The position numbers and the translations under genes were made by a program. 64,000 nt of DNA, from contig JAZQAN010000076.1 of NCBI GenBank assembly GCA_045545235.1, forward strand, positions 1 through 64,000, in the 5' to 3' direction. Positions within the stretch are counted from its first letter, which is position 1; each line of letters begins with the position of its first letter. Source of the DNA: CAZNKU01 sp045545235 (lineage in GTDB: Bacteria; Bacillota; Clostridia; Monoglobales; Firm-18). Under the pieces are notes generated by a model that saw only the letters and a list, made by a program, of their open reading frames with translations, was not told the DNA's origin and searched no databases. Positions 36,603-46,274 of the stretch are shown here, in pieces.

Positions 36603-37484
36603 ATGAAAAGAAAAAGCAATGTATCTCAAATAATATGTCATATTCTTTTAATACTTTTAACCATTATGGTTATATTGCCTTTGGTAATGCTTATTAGCGT
36701 TTCTCTTTCAGATGAAAAAGATATTATCGAATATGGCTACAGTTTGTTTCCGAAGCATTTCTCTTTAGAGGGTTACAAATATGTATTTAAAAACCCGACT
36801 GCTATATTCAATGCTTATAAAGTAACTACAATTTTTTCTGTTGGAGCAATGGTATTGTCGGTTTTGTTTATGGCAATGCTTGCATATCCTCTTTCAAGAA
36901 AGTTTATGTCAGGCAGAAGAACATGGGCATTGTTATTGTATTTTTGTTCATTATTTTCAGGTGGGTTGGTTCCTACATACATTTTGAACACTCAGTACCT
37001 TCATCTTGCTGATACTTACTGGATATACATTCTTCCGACGTTGGTATCACCATGGTATGTGTTTATGTTAAGAACATTTTTTGCCAACATTCCTGATGCA
37101 GTTCACGAATCTGCATATATGGACGGGGCAAATGAATTTCAGATATTGTTCAGAATTGTAATACCAATGTCAAAGCCGGCAATTGCAACTGTTGCATTGT
37201 TCACATTCCTCGGTAAGTGGCAGGACTGGTATACATCAATGCTGTACATTAATGACCCCGATATGATAAGCTTGCAATATCTGCTTCAGAGAATGATGAA
37301 TAATATAAAGATGTTGCAGGAACAGAGCCCTATGACGGAATCATTTATGAATGTGGCAGATATTCCGGCTGAAACGGCTCAGATGGCTATGGCAATGGTA
37401 GTAGCGGGTCCGGTTTTACTTGTGTTCCCGTTCTTCCAGAAATACTTTGTTAAGGGCGTAACTGTGGGAGCAGTTAAAGAATAA
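36603..37484 (+). CDS. Carbohydrate ABC transporter permease, LplC/YtcP type
   Basis: A 293-residue permease, partner of the preceding LplB-type subunit. It has six membrane segments and the EAA loop ESAYMDGANEFQILFRIVIP (shortened), with the LplC-like C-terminus FFQKYFVKGVTVGAVKE. The ATG at 36603 follows AAGGGG; the GTG at 36594 overlaps that site and was rejected. Confidence 0.93.
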   Translation: MKRKSNVSQIICHILLILLTIMVILPLVMLISVSLSDEKDIIEYGYSLFPKHFSLEGYKYVFKNPTAIFNAYKVTTIFSVGAMVLSVLFMAMLAYPLSRKFMSGRRTWALLLYFCSLFSGGLVPTYILNTQYLHLADTYWIYILPTLVSPWYVFMLRTFFANIPDAVHESAYMDGANEFQILFRIVIPMSKPAIATVALFTFLGKWQDWYTSMLYINDPDMISLQYLLQRMMNNIKMLQEQSPMTESFMNVADIPAETAQMAMAMVVAGPVLLVFPFFQKYFVKGVTVGAVKE

Positions 37485-37507
37485 AATATTTTTTAAGGAG
37501 AGATATT

Positions 37508-38944
37508 ATGTTTAAAAGAATTTTATCATTAGTTTTGGCAATGCTGTTTATCACAGTTTGCTTTGCCGGATGTTCCAAAGGTGAAGATGATGGTACACCT
37601 ACTTTGGTGTGGTATGTGCCCGGTGATGCACAGCCAAGACTTGCAGATGTAATTGAAGAAATAAATAAAATTACAGTTGAAAAAATCGGTGCAAAGGTTG
37701 ACCTAAGATTTATTGACACAAGCTCATATCAGGAAAGAATGGATATGAACATGGCATCACGTGATCCATATGATTTGTGCTTTACAGGTTATATCAACAA
37801 ATATGTAGATGCAGTTAATAACGAAGCACTTTATTGTATAAGTGATATTATTGATAAAGCTCCCGCTTTAAAGGAAAGTATTCCTGATTACGTATGGGAA
37901 GGTGCATCAATTAACGGTAAAATTTATGCAGTTCCAAATCAGCAGATTTTTGCTTCATCAATATGCGTTGTAATGTTGAAGGAATATGTTGACAAATATG
38001 GTTTTGACATTTCAAAAGTAACAAAGACAGAAGATATTGAACCATTTTTGGAAGTAATTAAACAGAATGAACCTCAGTTGTATCCTTACAGAACAAATTA
38101 CGGTTTGTCAGGATTCCGTTCAATGGATGACAAACCTTTCTGGGGTGATGTACAGGCTTTCTATTATGCTTATGAAAACGAAGACGGCACAGTAACTTAT
38201 GAAAAGAAATTTTCAGAAGAAAAGGCTTTGAAGAATTCACGTATTCTTCATGACTGGTATAAAAAAGGTTACATTCGTAAGGATGTAGCAACAGTTGCAA
38301 ATGATAATCAGGACTTGCTTGCAGGAAAATATTTCTCATGGATTGCAACATACAAGCCGGGTGTAGAAGGTGAAATAAAGAACAGCTCAAACTATGAAGT
38401 TGTTACAGCAGTTGTTCAGAAACCAAAATTAACAAATGTTACCTCAACTATGATTGGTATTGGTAAGGATTCTAAAAATCCTGAATTGGCACTTAAACTT
38501 ATTGAACTTATGAACACAGATAAAGAACTTTACAACTTAGTGTGCTTCGGTATAGAAGGTGTAGATTACAACAAGGTTGGCGAAAACAGAATAGAAACAA
38601 TAAGTAATTCAGGTTATAATCCAAATGCTTCATGGAAATTCGGTAACCAGTTTAATGCATACCTTGTTGAAGGACAAAGCGATGACGTTTGGGAAGAAAC
38701 AAAAGCTTTGAATGATAATTCAGTTGTTTCTCCATTGATTGGTTTTGCGTTGGATAAGAGCAACATTGTAGGTGAGTTGACACAGGTTCAGACAGTAATG
38801 TCAAAATACAGTAACATCAGTAATGGTACAGTTGATCCTGACACATGCTTCAATGAATGTCTTGCAGAACTTAAAAAGGCCGGAATTGATAAGATTATTG
38901 CTGAATCAGAAAAACAGTTTAATGAATTTTTGAAGGGGAGATAA
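37508..38944 (+). CDS. Extracellular sugar-binding lipoprotein (LplA type)
   Basis: A 478-residue solute-binding protein. The lipobox FAGC places the lipidated Cys at residue 22. The mature protein has the cluster typical of LplA-like binding proteins of LplB/LplC importers (for example LVWYVPGDAQPRLADV near the start) and a C-terminal region of the DUF3502 kind. It should sit on the outer face of the membrane and deliver oligosaccharides to the two permeases encoded just upstream. The ligand is not deducible, but neighbours favour lyase-generated acidic oligosaccharides. Confidence 0.9.
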   Translation: MFKRILSLVLAMLFITVCFAGCSKGEDDGTPTLVWYVPGDAQPRLADVIEEINKITVEKIGAKVDLRFIDTSSYQERMDMNMASRDPYDLCFTGYINKYVDAVNNEALYCISDIIDKAPALKESIPDYVWEGASINGKIYAVPNQQIFASSICVVMLKEYVDKYGFDISKVTKTEDIEPFLEVIKQNEPQLYPYRTNYGLSGFRSMDDKPFWGDVQAFYYAYENEDGTVTYEKKFSEEKALKNSRILHDWYKKGYIRKDVATVANDNQDLLAGKYFSWIATYKPGVEGEIKNSSNYEVVTAVVQKPKLTNVTSTMIGIGKDSKNPELALKLIELMNTDKELYNLVCFGIEGVDYNKVGENRIETISNSGYNPNASWKFGNQFNAYLVEGQSDDVWEETKALNDNSVVSPLIGFALDKSNIVGELTQVQTVMSKYSNISNGTVDPDTCFNECLAELKKAGIDKIIAESEKQFNEFLKGR

Positions 38945-38947
38945 GCA

Positions 38948-40852
38948 GTGAAGAAAATAATAATCAGATTATTGCTGGTTTGTTTATTGCTGAATTTATT
39001 TCCGTTTAGAATTTTTGCAGACAACACAATAAATTATGAATATGTAGATTTAGGTGCTGATGCTGATTATTACATACAGGAAAATGTAACAGATGATGGA
39101 AACGGACTTTATACATTGGAATTGTATGGTGAAGTTTATTTTGACACAAGAATATTTGTAAAAATAGTAAACGATAGTTTGGATGTGTTGTATCTGGGGC
39201 AGGTAGAACTGCCCCCGAATGGTGAATTTAGCAGAAAGTTTAAATTTAAAAATATTTCAGGTGAAAATGTAACAGTATACAGATATTTTGATTTCTATAA
39301 AATAACAGATGCTGAAGAAACAAAGGCTGAACTTATTTTGGAATTAAACGGATATAAGAATTCACAGGATGAAACTTCAATTAAAACTTTTATCAATAAA
39401 TACGGCAAGTTTTTTGGTATTGATATGGATGCCTACAAAGATGCTACTGATAAAAGTGTAATAATTTCGCACATAATTTCAGAGGATGTATCAACACCCG
39501 AAAAGTTTGTTTCAGTAGTAAGTGAGGTTATGTATCTTGCTCTTTATAATTCCACTTCTAAAAAATCGGATTTCATAGATAACTATAAATCGATTTTGTC
39601 AGATGATTTAAGAGTAAAGTACGAAAGTGTTTCACCCGACTACATCAGTTATTTTAACGACTATTTGACAAACAAAACTGTTTCTACAAAGGAAATGCTT
39701 GAAGAATATCTTTTAGCGGCAATAAATTATGCAGTAGCAAACGAGGTACTTTGTGAGTATAACCTTGCAAGCAGTAAGGCGGAATATATTTCAAAGTCAG
39801 CTTTACTTATTGGAATTGATTTGGAAAGTGGTTTCAACAGCATTACAAATTATGAAATGTTAGATAAAATTCTTGATGCATATGATGTAGTGTCAGATAT
39901 TGAAGAATTTGAAACTATAAAGAAAAACATTAACGAAGCAATTGTTATTCAGAAAATTAACGAATATGAACCGGCAGATATTTTTACTTATCTTGATAAT
40001 AATATTTCTTCAATACGCTTGTCAGACGAAGAAAAGAAAAATTATGATGATAATAAAAAAGACGGAGCGGCAATTATAAAAGCTCTGAAAGTCGGTGGAT
40101 TTGAAGATGCAGATACTTTCATTTCTGTGTTGGCAAAAGCGGTTGAACCACAAAAAACTCCAAGCTCCGGCGGAAGCGGCGGAGGTGGTGGAGGCGGCGG
40201 AAGCGGTAGAGCTCCAAAGCCTGTTGTAAACACAGAGGACAAAATAGTTGTTTCGGAAGATATTGTAAATAAGCCTGATGTTTTAGTTGAAGATGAAGCT
40301 GAAGAAAACGAAATGTTTACAGACCTTGAAACAGTAGCCTGGGCTAAAACAGCAATTAACTATCTTGCAAACAAAAATATTATAAACGGAAGAGATTACG
40401 GAATATTTGCACCAAACGACAATGTTTCAAGAGAAGAGTTTGTGAAAATGATTCTTCTTGCTCTTGATTTTGAATTATCCTACGAGCCTTGCGATTTTGA
40501 AGATGTTGATGAAAGTATGTGGTATTATCCTTACATTTGCAGTGCAAAGAAAAACGGCATTGTAAACGGTATTTCAAATGTTGAGTTTGGTATAGGTAAG
40601 TACATAAGCAGACAGGATATGGCAGTAATGCTGTATAATGCTATGAAGGTAAAGGGTATGTCTGTTGGTGATAACAGAGATTATACATCATTTAGCGACG
40701 AGACAGAAATTTCTTCTTACGCAACAGAAGCAGTAAAAGAGCTTTTTGAAATGGGTTGCATAAGCGGTGTTGGTGATTCAATGTTCAGCCCTAAGACAAA
40801 CTCTTCACGAGCAATGGCGGCACAGATGATTTATAATGCAATAATTAATTAA
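38948..40852 (+). CDS. SLH-anchored protein with helical repeats
   Basis: A 634-residue exported protein starting at GTG 38948 after GGGGAG, only 3 bp behind the binding-protein gene. Signal peptide (to about 24), then a small beta-domain (about 28-115) of a type shared with other proteins of this locus (IFVKIVNDSLDVLYLGQV). About 280 residues follow of almost purely helical sequence with loose internal repeats (FINKYGKFFGID, FIDNYKSILSDD, SALLIGIDLESG). A Gly-rich linker near residue 405 and three SLH repeats (about 455-634) close the protein. No catalytic motif is visible. Its place beside the importer suggests a surface adaptor or docking protein. Confidence 0.8.
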   Translation: MKKIIIRLLLVCLLLNLFPFRIFADNTINYEYVDLGADADYYIQENVTDDGNGLYTLELYGEVYFDTRIFVKIVNDSLDVLYLGQVELPPNGEFSRKFKFKNISGENVTVYRYFDFYKITDAEETKAELILELNGYKNSQDETSIKTFINKYGKFFGIDMDAYKDATDKSVIISHIISEDVSTPEKFVSVVSEVMYLALYNSTSKKSDFIDNYKSILSDDLRVKYESVSPDYISYFNDYLTNKTVSTKEMLEEYLLAAINYAVANEVLCEYNLASSKAEYISKSALLIGIDLESGFNSITNYEMLDKILDAYDVVSDIEEFETIKKNINEAIVIQKINEYEPADIFTYLDNNISSIRLSDEEKKNYDDNKKDGAAIIKALKVGGFEDADTFISVLAKAVEPQKTPSSGGSGGGGGGGGSGRAPKPVVNTEDKIVVSEDIVNKPDVLVEDEAEENEMFTDLETVAWAKTAINYLANKNIINGRDYGIFAPNDNVSREEFVKMILLALDFELSYEPCDFEDVDESMWYYPYICSAKKNGIVNGISNVEFGIGKYISRQDMAVMLYNAMKVKGMSVGDNRDYTSFSDETEISSYATEAVKELFEMGCISGVGDSMFSPKTNSSRAMAAQMIYNAIIN

Positions 40853-40865
40853 GGAGGTGTTCAGT

Positions 40866-43565
40866 TTGAAGAAAATCATATCGATTTTATTAATGTTGAC
40901 AATTGCTTGTTCAACAATTTCAATGGTTTATGCTGATACTGAACCCTCAGTAGACAGCAATGTTGATAAGGTTTTGAGTTCTCTTGGAATTATAGTAGGA
41001 AACGGCGGTACAATACCTGCTGATGCAGAGGTTACAAGAGCAGAGCTTGTAATGGTTCTTTCAAGAATTACAGGTTTTACAAAAAATTATGATGTTAATG
41101 ATATTGGTACTGTTTTTGAAGACGTTTCAGGATTTCACTGGGCTGCTCAGGAAATTAAGTACGTTACTGATTGCGGATTTATGAGTGCTTATAATGATGG
41201 TAAATTTTATCCGTCAGATGCTGTTTCATATGAAGAAATGGTTATGGCATTTGTAAAGGTTACGGGTTATGATGTAAATGCAAAAATAAAAGGCGGTACC
41301 GTAAATTCCTACCTTGCCGTAGCTGCAGAGGAAGGGCTTCTTAATAACATTAAACGTGGTGAATATGTTACACGTGCTCAGTTGCTTACTATGACATATA
41401 ACGCAATAAGCATTGATTATATGTACACTCGCGGTGAAAGTAGTTTGCTGGGTACAGAGTATACTACATATGAAGGATACAGTGTATTGTCAAAATACAA
41501 AAATATCTTTAAAGACAAAGGTGTTCTTGAAGCTACAGATATTACATCACTGGAAAGCGGAAAATACGGAATTGCACCTAAAGGGCATGTAATTATTGAG
41601 GGTAAAAGCTACGCTGTTGGTGAAACAGATGCAAAATCCCTTATAGGGCAGAATGTAGAGTATTACTATCAGCATGATGAGGAAAAAAATGAAAACACTC
41701 TTGTTTGCATTCTTCCGAATAACAAGACTACCGTATTGACTTTTTCTGCTGAAAGTATTTGTGCAGGAAAGATAACAACAAAGCTTGATGTTTATGCATA
41801 TTACAATGAAAGCGGAAAAGTAAATACCGTGAAACTGGATGACCCTGCGGTTATTTACAATGGTGTTGCAAAGCCCGGATACAGACTTTCAGACCTTACA
41901 CCTGAATGTGGTGAAGTGAAACTTATTGATAATGACGATGACGGTGATTTTGAAGTTCTTGATATATTCAATGCAACTGAATGTATTATAGTAGATTCTG
42001 TTACTGAAGAAAATGCAGGATATGCAATAACCAGTCTTAATGATAAGTCAAAATATTATTCCATAAAAACAAATGGTACTACAGAACGTTTTGAGATAAC
42101 AGAAAACGGAAGACCTGTTTCGATGTTGTCTCTTACAAAAGGCGATGTAGTTTTAGTAGGTGAAAATAAGGATTTTGATTATCGTATTCTTCGTATTTCA
42201 TCATTGTCTGTTACCGGTACGGTTACAGAAAAGGAAAACGAATACATTTATGTAGATGAAACAGCTTTGAAATGTTCAGCACTTTTCATGAAAAAGAATA
42301 AGTTGTCAGATATCAAAATCGGAACTTACGGAACATTCTACATTGATTGCTATGGAGAGGTTCAGGCTTTCATTAAAGAAAGTGCTGACACCCTTGAATA
42401 TGGTGTGGTTATGGATATGGGTGAAAAACCCGGTATGGATTCTGTATATTCCGTAAAGATACTGGATGTAAATTCTAAATTAACTGTATATAAATTAGAG
42501 GATAAGCTAAAGCTTAATCAGAAAGTTTCAACCTCTAAAAAAGCATATGAAGCACTTACTTCATATACAAGCGGCTTAGACAGCTACAGAGATGATTTTA
42601 ATGCACAGTATCCAAAACGTCAGCTTATTATGTATAAGCTTAATGCACAGGGTAAGATTTGTGAACTGAATACAGTAACTTCAAACTCTGAGTATGATGA
42701 TAAAAATCCTTTGTCGTTTGCAGGTAAAGTTTCTTATGCAACAAACAAATACACATGGTATACTGCGGCATTGAGTTCTTCATACGGAATGTCAATCGGT
42801 GGAAAGTATTATGCTACAAATCAAACATATATATTCCATATGTTAAATGAAGATGAAGATTGTTATGTTACACAGTCATCTATCGGTAACAGTGCTTATT
42901 TCCCGAGTATATATGTATATAATGCAAAGGAAGACCGAACAACTGATGTTATTATAACATCCGGAACATCAGGTGCAACAAAACCAAATCAGCTGGCAAC
43001 ATACAGTGTAATGTGTTTCAGCGGCTTCAGCCAGGCAATGGATGAAGAAGGCAATGAAATGATTGTTATGAACGGTTACTCAGGCGGAGAAAAAATAAAA
43101 GTAAGGTTTATAAATGATAATTCATGGTCTGATGAAATGCAGGCAATGCTTGATGCTATGGTTCCCGGTGATGTAATTATGTATAATGTTTCCGAAAACG
43201 CAAAGCTGAACGGAATTGCAAGAGCGTTTGCCTATGATTTAAAGGGTAAATACGGTGTATCACGTAACGTTCCGCATGATGGCTATGTTAACGGAAATGC
43301 AGATTTTAACAACCAACATTCAAATTCGAGATTTATATACGGTAATGTTGAAAAAGTAGTAGGTAATTATATTATTTATAACATCGGTGGCGATGAAACA
43401 TATGTACACAATGCAATTAATGTTTCAGCTGTGACACTTCTCAGATTTGAAGGAAACAAGCTCGTTGCGGAAGCATTGGGAAGTACAGATAAAATTTTGC
43501 CTTCTAAAGATGTAGTTATAGTAGGTGGCAGAAGCAGAAACGTAGAAATATTTGTTTTTGATTAA
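40866..43565 (+). CDS. Large secreted protein with N-terminal SLH domains (paralogue)
   Basis: An 899-residue exported protein of the same build as that at 9641-12247. Signal peptide, three SLH-like repeats (about 25-190; TRAELVMVLSRITGF, SAYNDGKFYPSDAVSYEEM, TRAQLLTMTYNAI), then about 700 residues of acidic, beta-rich sequence of unknown family with barrel-like repeats (GTVTEKENEYIYVDETALKC). TTG 40866 is used, 7 nt from AGGAGG; the GTG at 40857 lies inside the ribosome site. The two paralogues differ greatly in sequence, so the duplication is old. Likely a structural S-layer-type component of the surface assembly. Confidence 0.8.
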   Translation: MKKIISILLMLTIACSTISMVYADTEPSVDSNVDKVLSSLGIIVGNGGTIPADAEVTRAELVMVLSRITGFTKNYDVNDIGTVFEDVSGFHWAAQEIKYVTDCGFMSAYNDGKFYPSDAVSYEEMVMAFVKVTGYDVNAKIKGGTVNSYLAVAAEEGLLNNIKRGEYVTRAQLLTMTYNAISIDYMYTRGESSLLGTEYTTYEGYSVLSKYKNIFKDKGVLEATDITSLESGKYGIAPKGHVIIEGKSYAVGETDAKSLIGQNVEYYYQHDEEKNENTLVCILPNNKTTVLTFSAESICAGKITTKLDVYAYYNESGKVNTVKLDDPAVIYNGVAKPGYRLSDLTPECGEVKLIDNDDDGDFEVLDIFNATECIIVDSVTEENAGYAITSLNDKSKYYSIKTNGTTERFEITENGRPVSMLSLTKGDVVLVGENKDFDYRILRISSLSVTGTVTEKENEYIYVDETALKCSALFMKKNKLSDIKIGTYGTFYIDCYGEVQAFIKESADTLEYGVVMDMGEKPGMDSVYSVKILDVNSKLTVYKLEDKLKLNQKVSTSKKAYEALTSYTSGLDSYRDDFNAQYPKRQLIMYKLNAQGKICELNTVTSNSEYDDKNPLSFAGKVSYATNKYTWYTAALSSSYGMSIGGKYYATNQTYIFHMLNEDEDCYVTQSSIGNSAYFPSIYVYNAKEDRTTDVIITSGTSGATKPNQLATYSVMCFSGFSQAMDEEGNEMIVMNGYSGGEKIKVRFINDNSWSDEMQAMLDAMVPGDVIMYNVSENAKLNGIARAFAYDLKGKYGVSRNVPHDGYVNGNADFNNQHSNSRFIYGNVEKVVGNYIIYNIGGDETYVHNAINVSAVTLLRFEGNKLVAEALGSTDKILPSKDVVIVGGRSRNVEIFVFD

Positions 43566-43588
43566 AATAATATATGGAGGTGGATGAT

Positions 43589-46243
43589 TTGAAAAAAGTT
43601 TTAAGCATTCTTTTGTGCTTGATTTTTACAATGTCGTTGGTATGTAGTGCTGATGTTGGCGGTATTTCTTATACTGATGACCTTAATGTTACATTAAGCG
43701 CAGATGAAGAAGCAGCATTAGAAACTATAATCAAGTCAAAGTTTTCAGGAAAAACAACAGTTAACCTTGTGTTCATCGGTGGTTCTATTACTTTTGGAGC
43801 CGGTGTTAACACCGTAAACCAGAATAACAGTTGGGTTAGTCTTGTTGGAAGAAAAATTCAGGATGTGCTTGGTTCCGGTGTAAAGGTTAACATTTACAAC
43901 CGCGGAATTAGTGGCACTGGATCGCAGCTTGGTGCATTCAGATTTGCCAAGCAGGTACTTGCATATGACCCGGATATGGTATTTATTGAATATGCCGTAA
44001 ACGATGCAGGTAAAAGTATGGATTATACACAGCGTTATATGGAAACAATGACACGCGAACTTTATGAAAATAATCCGGACGCGTATCTGATGTATGTATA
44101 TTCATATGCAGCTAAAAATGGTGAAACAAAACCTGACTGGCAAAAACCTGTTGCTGATTATTACAAAATAGCAGATGTGGATATTAATGATTACATCAAA
44201 AACACATATCTGCCTGATAAGATAGCAACATACAAAACTCTTTCAGGTGACACATCAGAAACTTCATATGAGGTTTCAGCACGTTATTGGTGGACAAATC
44301 CGCAAACAGAAGAAGATAAGGCGGCAGTAGATTTTTATATGAATAAAAAAGGCTATGCCGATTTTGATGCATTTGTAGAAGGAGAAAATATTACTCTTGA
44401 TATTGATGCAGTAACTAATACTAAAGCTTCTTCGTGGAATTTCTGGGAAAAGACAATTATGAACGATGCTTTGCATCCGATTAATTCAGGTTATTACATT
44501 TATGCAAAAAACATTATGTCAAAGCTTGCAGCAAACGGTGGTGCTAATTTCACAAAGGTAACATGGAATTCTACACCTATGACAGATGTTCTTAAAAATC
44601 CTGATATGTACCCTGTTGCAACACACTCACACAAAACAGGTACATGGTCAACTGAAGCAAATTCAAAAATACTTAGCGGTGTTGATACAGTAATTTACTC
44701 TACAGCTGATACAAATGCAACTATGACATATTGGTTCTACGGACCATATATCGGTATGTTTGCTACAACATCAACTGCAGCAGGTAACTTTGATTATATA
44801 ATTGATGATACAATTACAGGAACAGTTACATTGCGTAAGGAATCTGCAGATAATGAGTCTACAACATATACAGACGGAAGCAGTAATAATATTTCTATTG
44901 CTGAAAATCTAAGTGATGGATGGCATAAGATTGTTCTTACAAAGCCAAGCATTAAAAATAGTGACGGTTCAGAAGCGGTGGCAAATATTTCATACTTTAC
45001 CACAACTGCAGACAAAGTTGCACCTAAGGCAAAAACAGTAATAGTTAATAACAGGAATCTTGGTTTGTCAGATGGTACAATAAAACTTGACGAAGGTACA
45101 AAGAAGCTTTCTGTAAGGCTTAACGGTTCACCTGATTACAATGTATCGCCTGACCTTACTGTTACAATGAATGGTTCAGAAATAATTGCAACAGGGGCTT
45201 TGAATTACGTTAATGCTTCTTATGATATAGAGTTGCCTGTAGAGGCAGAGGTTGAAAATGAATTTGAAGTTACAATTTCAAACATTTCATACAATGGAAC
45301 AACAAATTCTATAAGCTTTAAAGCAGATGTACAGTCTGCCTTCAGAGTAACTGATTTTAAGCTTACAGATGTAAATGGGGAAGAAATAAATAAAAACAGT
45401 GATATCAGCAAGGGTATTAAGGCAAGCATTACAATTTCAAATCCTTTGGAAGCATCACAAAAGGTATTGTTTGTAGCTGCAACTAAAGATAGTAAAGGAA
45501 AACTTGCAGCACCTATTGCATTTGACAGTGATGAAGTAAGCGCTACATCAGGTGAGGTTGAACTTAACGTTGATGTTTCTCTCGATGGAATAGCTGATGC
45601 AAAATACATAGACCTATTCCTTTTAGACAGCTTCGACAGTATGAAGCCGTTAATTGCAAAGGTAAGATTTTCTGTAGAGGATAAGGCAGTAATTGAAGGA
45701 AACCTTGAATTTGGCGAGTTTGTACTTGACACATCTTCAGTTTCAAATGCAATTACCGAGCTTGATACAGAATATGATATGTTGAATAAAATAGTAAGAG
45801 TATCCGGTATAGCAGCAGGTTGCGACACAGTATTTGTGAAGATAGCAACAGAAGACGGTGAGGTTGCTTATGTTAACCAGATAAGCTGTGAGGATGATGG
45901 CACATTCAGTTTTGGATGTAAGTCAAAGCTTTTGAAAGCTACTACATATTCACTTTATGTACAGCCTGTTAAATTGAAGCCTGAAACTATTAAGCTTATG
46001 AATGGTGACAAGGTTTCTGATGACATAACACTTACATTAACAGGTGATGTGGCTTCACATAAGATTAATGTGTATGGTACATGTGCTGATACTGCAAACG
46101 GCGTATTTATCAAAATTACAAACTCAGCAGGGGATGTAATATACGTTAACCAGGTAACTGCGTCAAACGGTGCTTTTGAGTACGATTGTTACGATGCAGA
46201 TATCGTTTCAGATACATATTACGTAAACGCAGTAAGCTATTAA
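43589..46243 (+). CDS. Secreted GDSL/SGNH esterase with C-terminal binding modules
   Basis: An 884-residue exported protein. Signal peptide, then an SGNH-hydrolase domain (about 45-330) with block I GGSIT (Ser66), Gly in RGISGTG, YAVND (Asn138) and the DxxH block DALHP (D293, H296), giving a complete catalytic set. An electrostatics-neutral beta-sandwich and Ig-like modules follow. The last 180 residues are two copies of the locus-specific module with signature VFVKI-x-Y-VNQ. Function: removal of acetyl or other ester groups from the polysaccharide. The start is TTG 43589 after GGAGGTGG; the ATG at 43574 overlaps that site. Confidence 0.85.
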   Translation: MKKVLSILLCLIFTMSLVCSADVGGISYTDDLNVTLSADEEAALETIIKSKFSGKTTVNLVFIGGSITFGAGVNTVNQNNSWVSLVGRKIQDVLGSGVKVNIYNRGISGTGSQLGAFRFAKQVLAYDPDMVFIEYAVNDAGKSMDYTQRYMETMTRELYENNPDAYLMYVYSYAAKNGETKPDWQKPVADYYKIADVDINDYIKNTYLPDKIATYKTLSGDTSETSYEVSARYWWTNPQTEEDKAAVDFYMNKKGYADFDAFVEGENITLDIDAVTNTKASSWNFWEKTIMNDALHPINSGYYIYAKNIMSKLAANGGANFTKVTWNSTPMTDVLKNPDMYPVATHSHKTGTWSTEANSKILSGVDTVIYSTADTNATMTYWFYGPYIGMFATTSTAAGNFDYIIDDTITGTVTLRKESADNESTTYTDGSSNNISIAENLSDGWHKIVLTKPSIKNSDGSEAVANISYFTTTADKVAPKAKTVIVNNRNLGLSDGTIKLDEGTKKLSVRLNGSPDYNVSPDLTVTMNGSEIIATGALNYVNASYDIELPVEAEVENEFEVTISNISYNGTTNSISFKADVQSAFRVTDFKLTDVNGEEINKNSDISKGIKASITISNPLEASQKVLFVAATKDSKGKLAAPIAFDSDEVSATSGEVELNVDVSLDGIADAKYIDLFLLDSFDSMKPLIAKVRFSVEDKAVIEGNLEFGEFVLDTSSVSNAITELDTEYDMLNKIVRVSGIAAGCDTVFVKIATEDGEVAYVNQISCEDDGTFSFGCKSKLLKATTYSLYVQPVKLKPETIKLMNGDKVSDDITLTLTGDVASHKINVYGTCADTANGVFIKITNSAGDVIYVNQVTASNGAFEYDCYDADIVSDTYYVNAVSY

Positions 46244-46274
46244 TTTGACAATATTATTAAAGGAGAGTATTAAA

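Noticed and set aside
45220..45828. A 202-codon minus-strand frame inside the GDSL gene
   Set aside because: Ser-rich antisense shadow of a repetitive acidic coding region, no family features.
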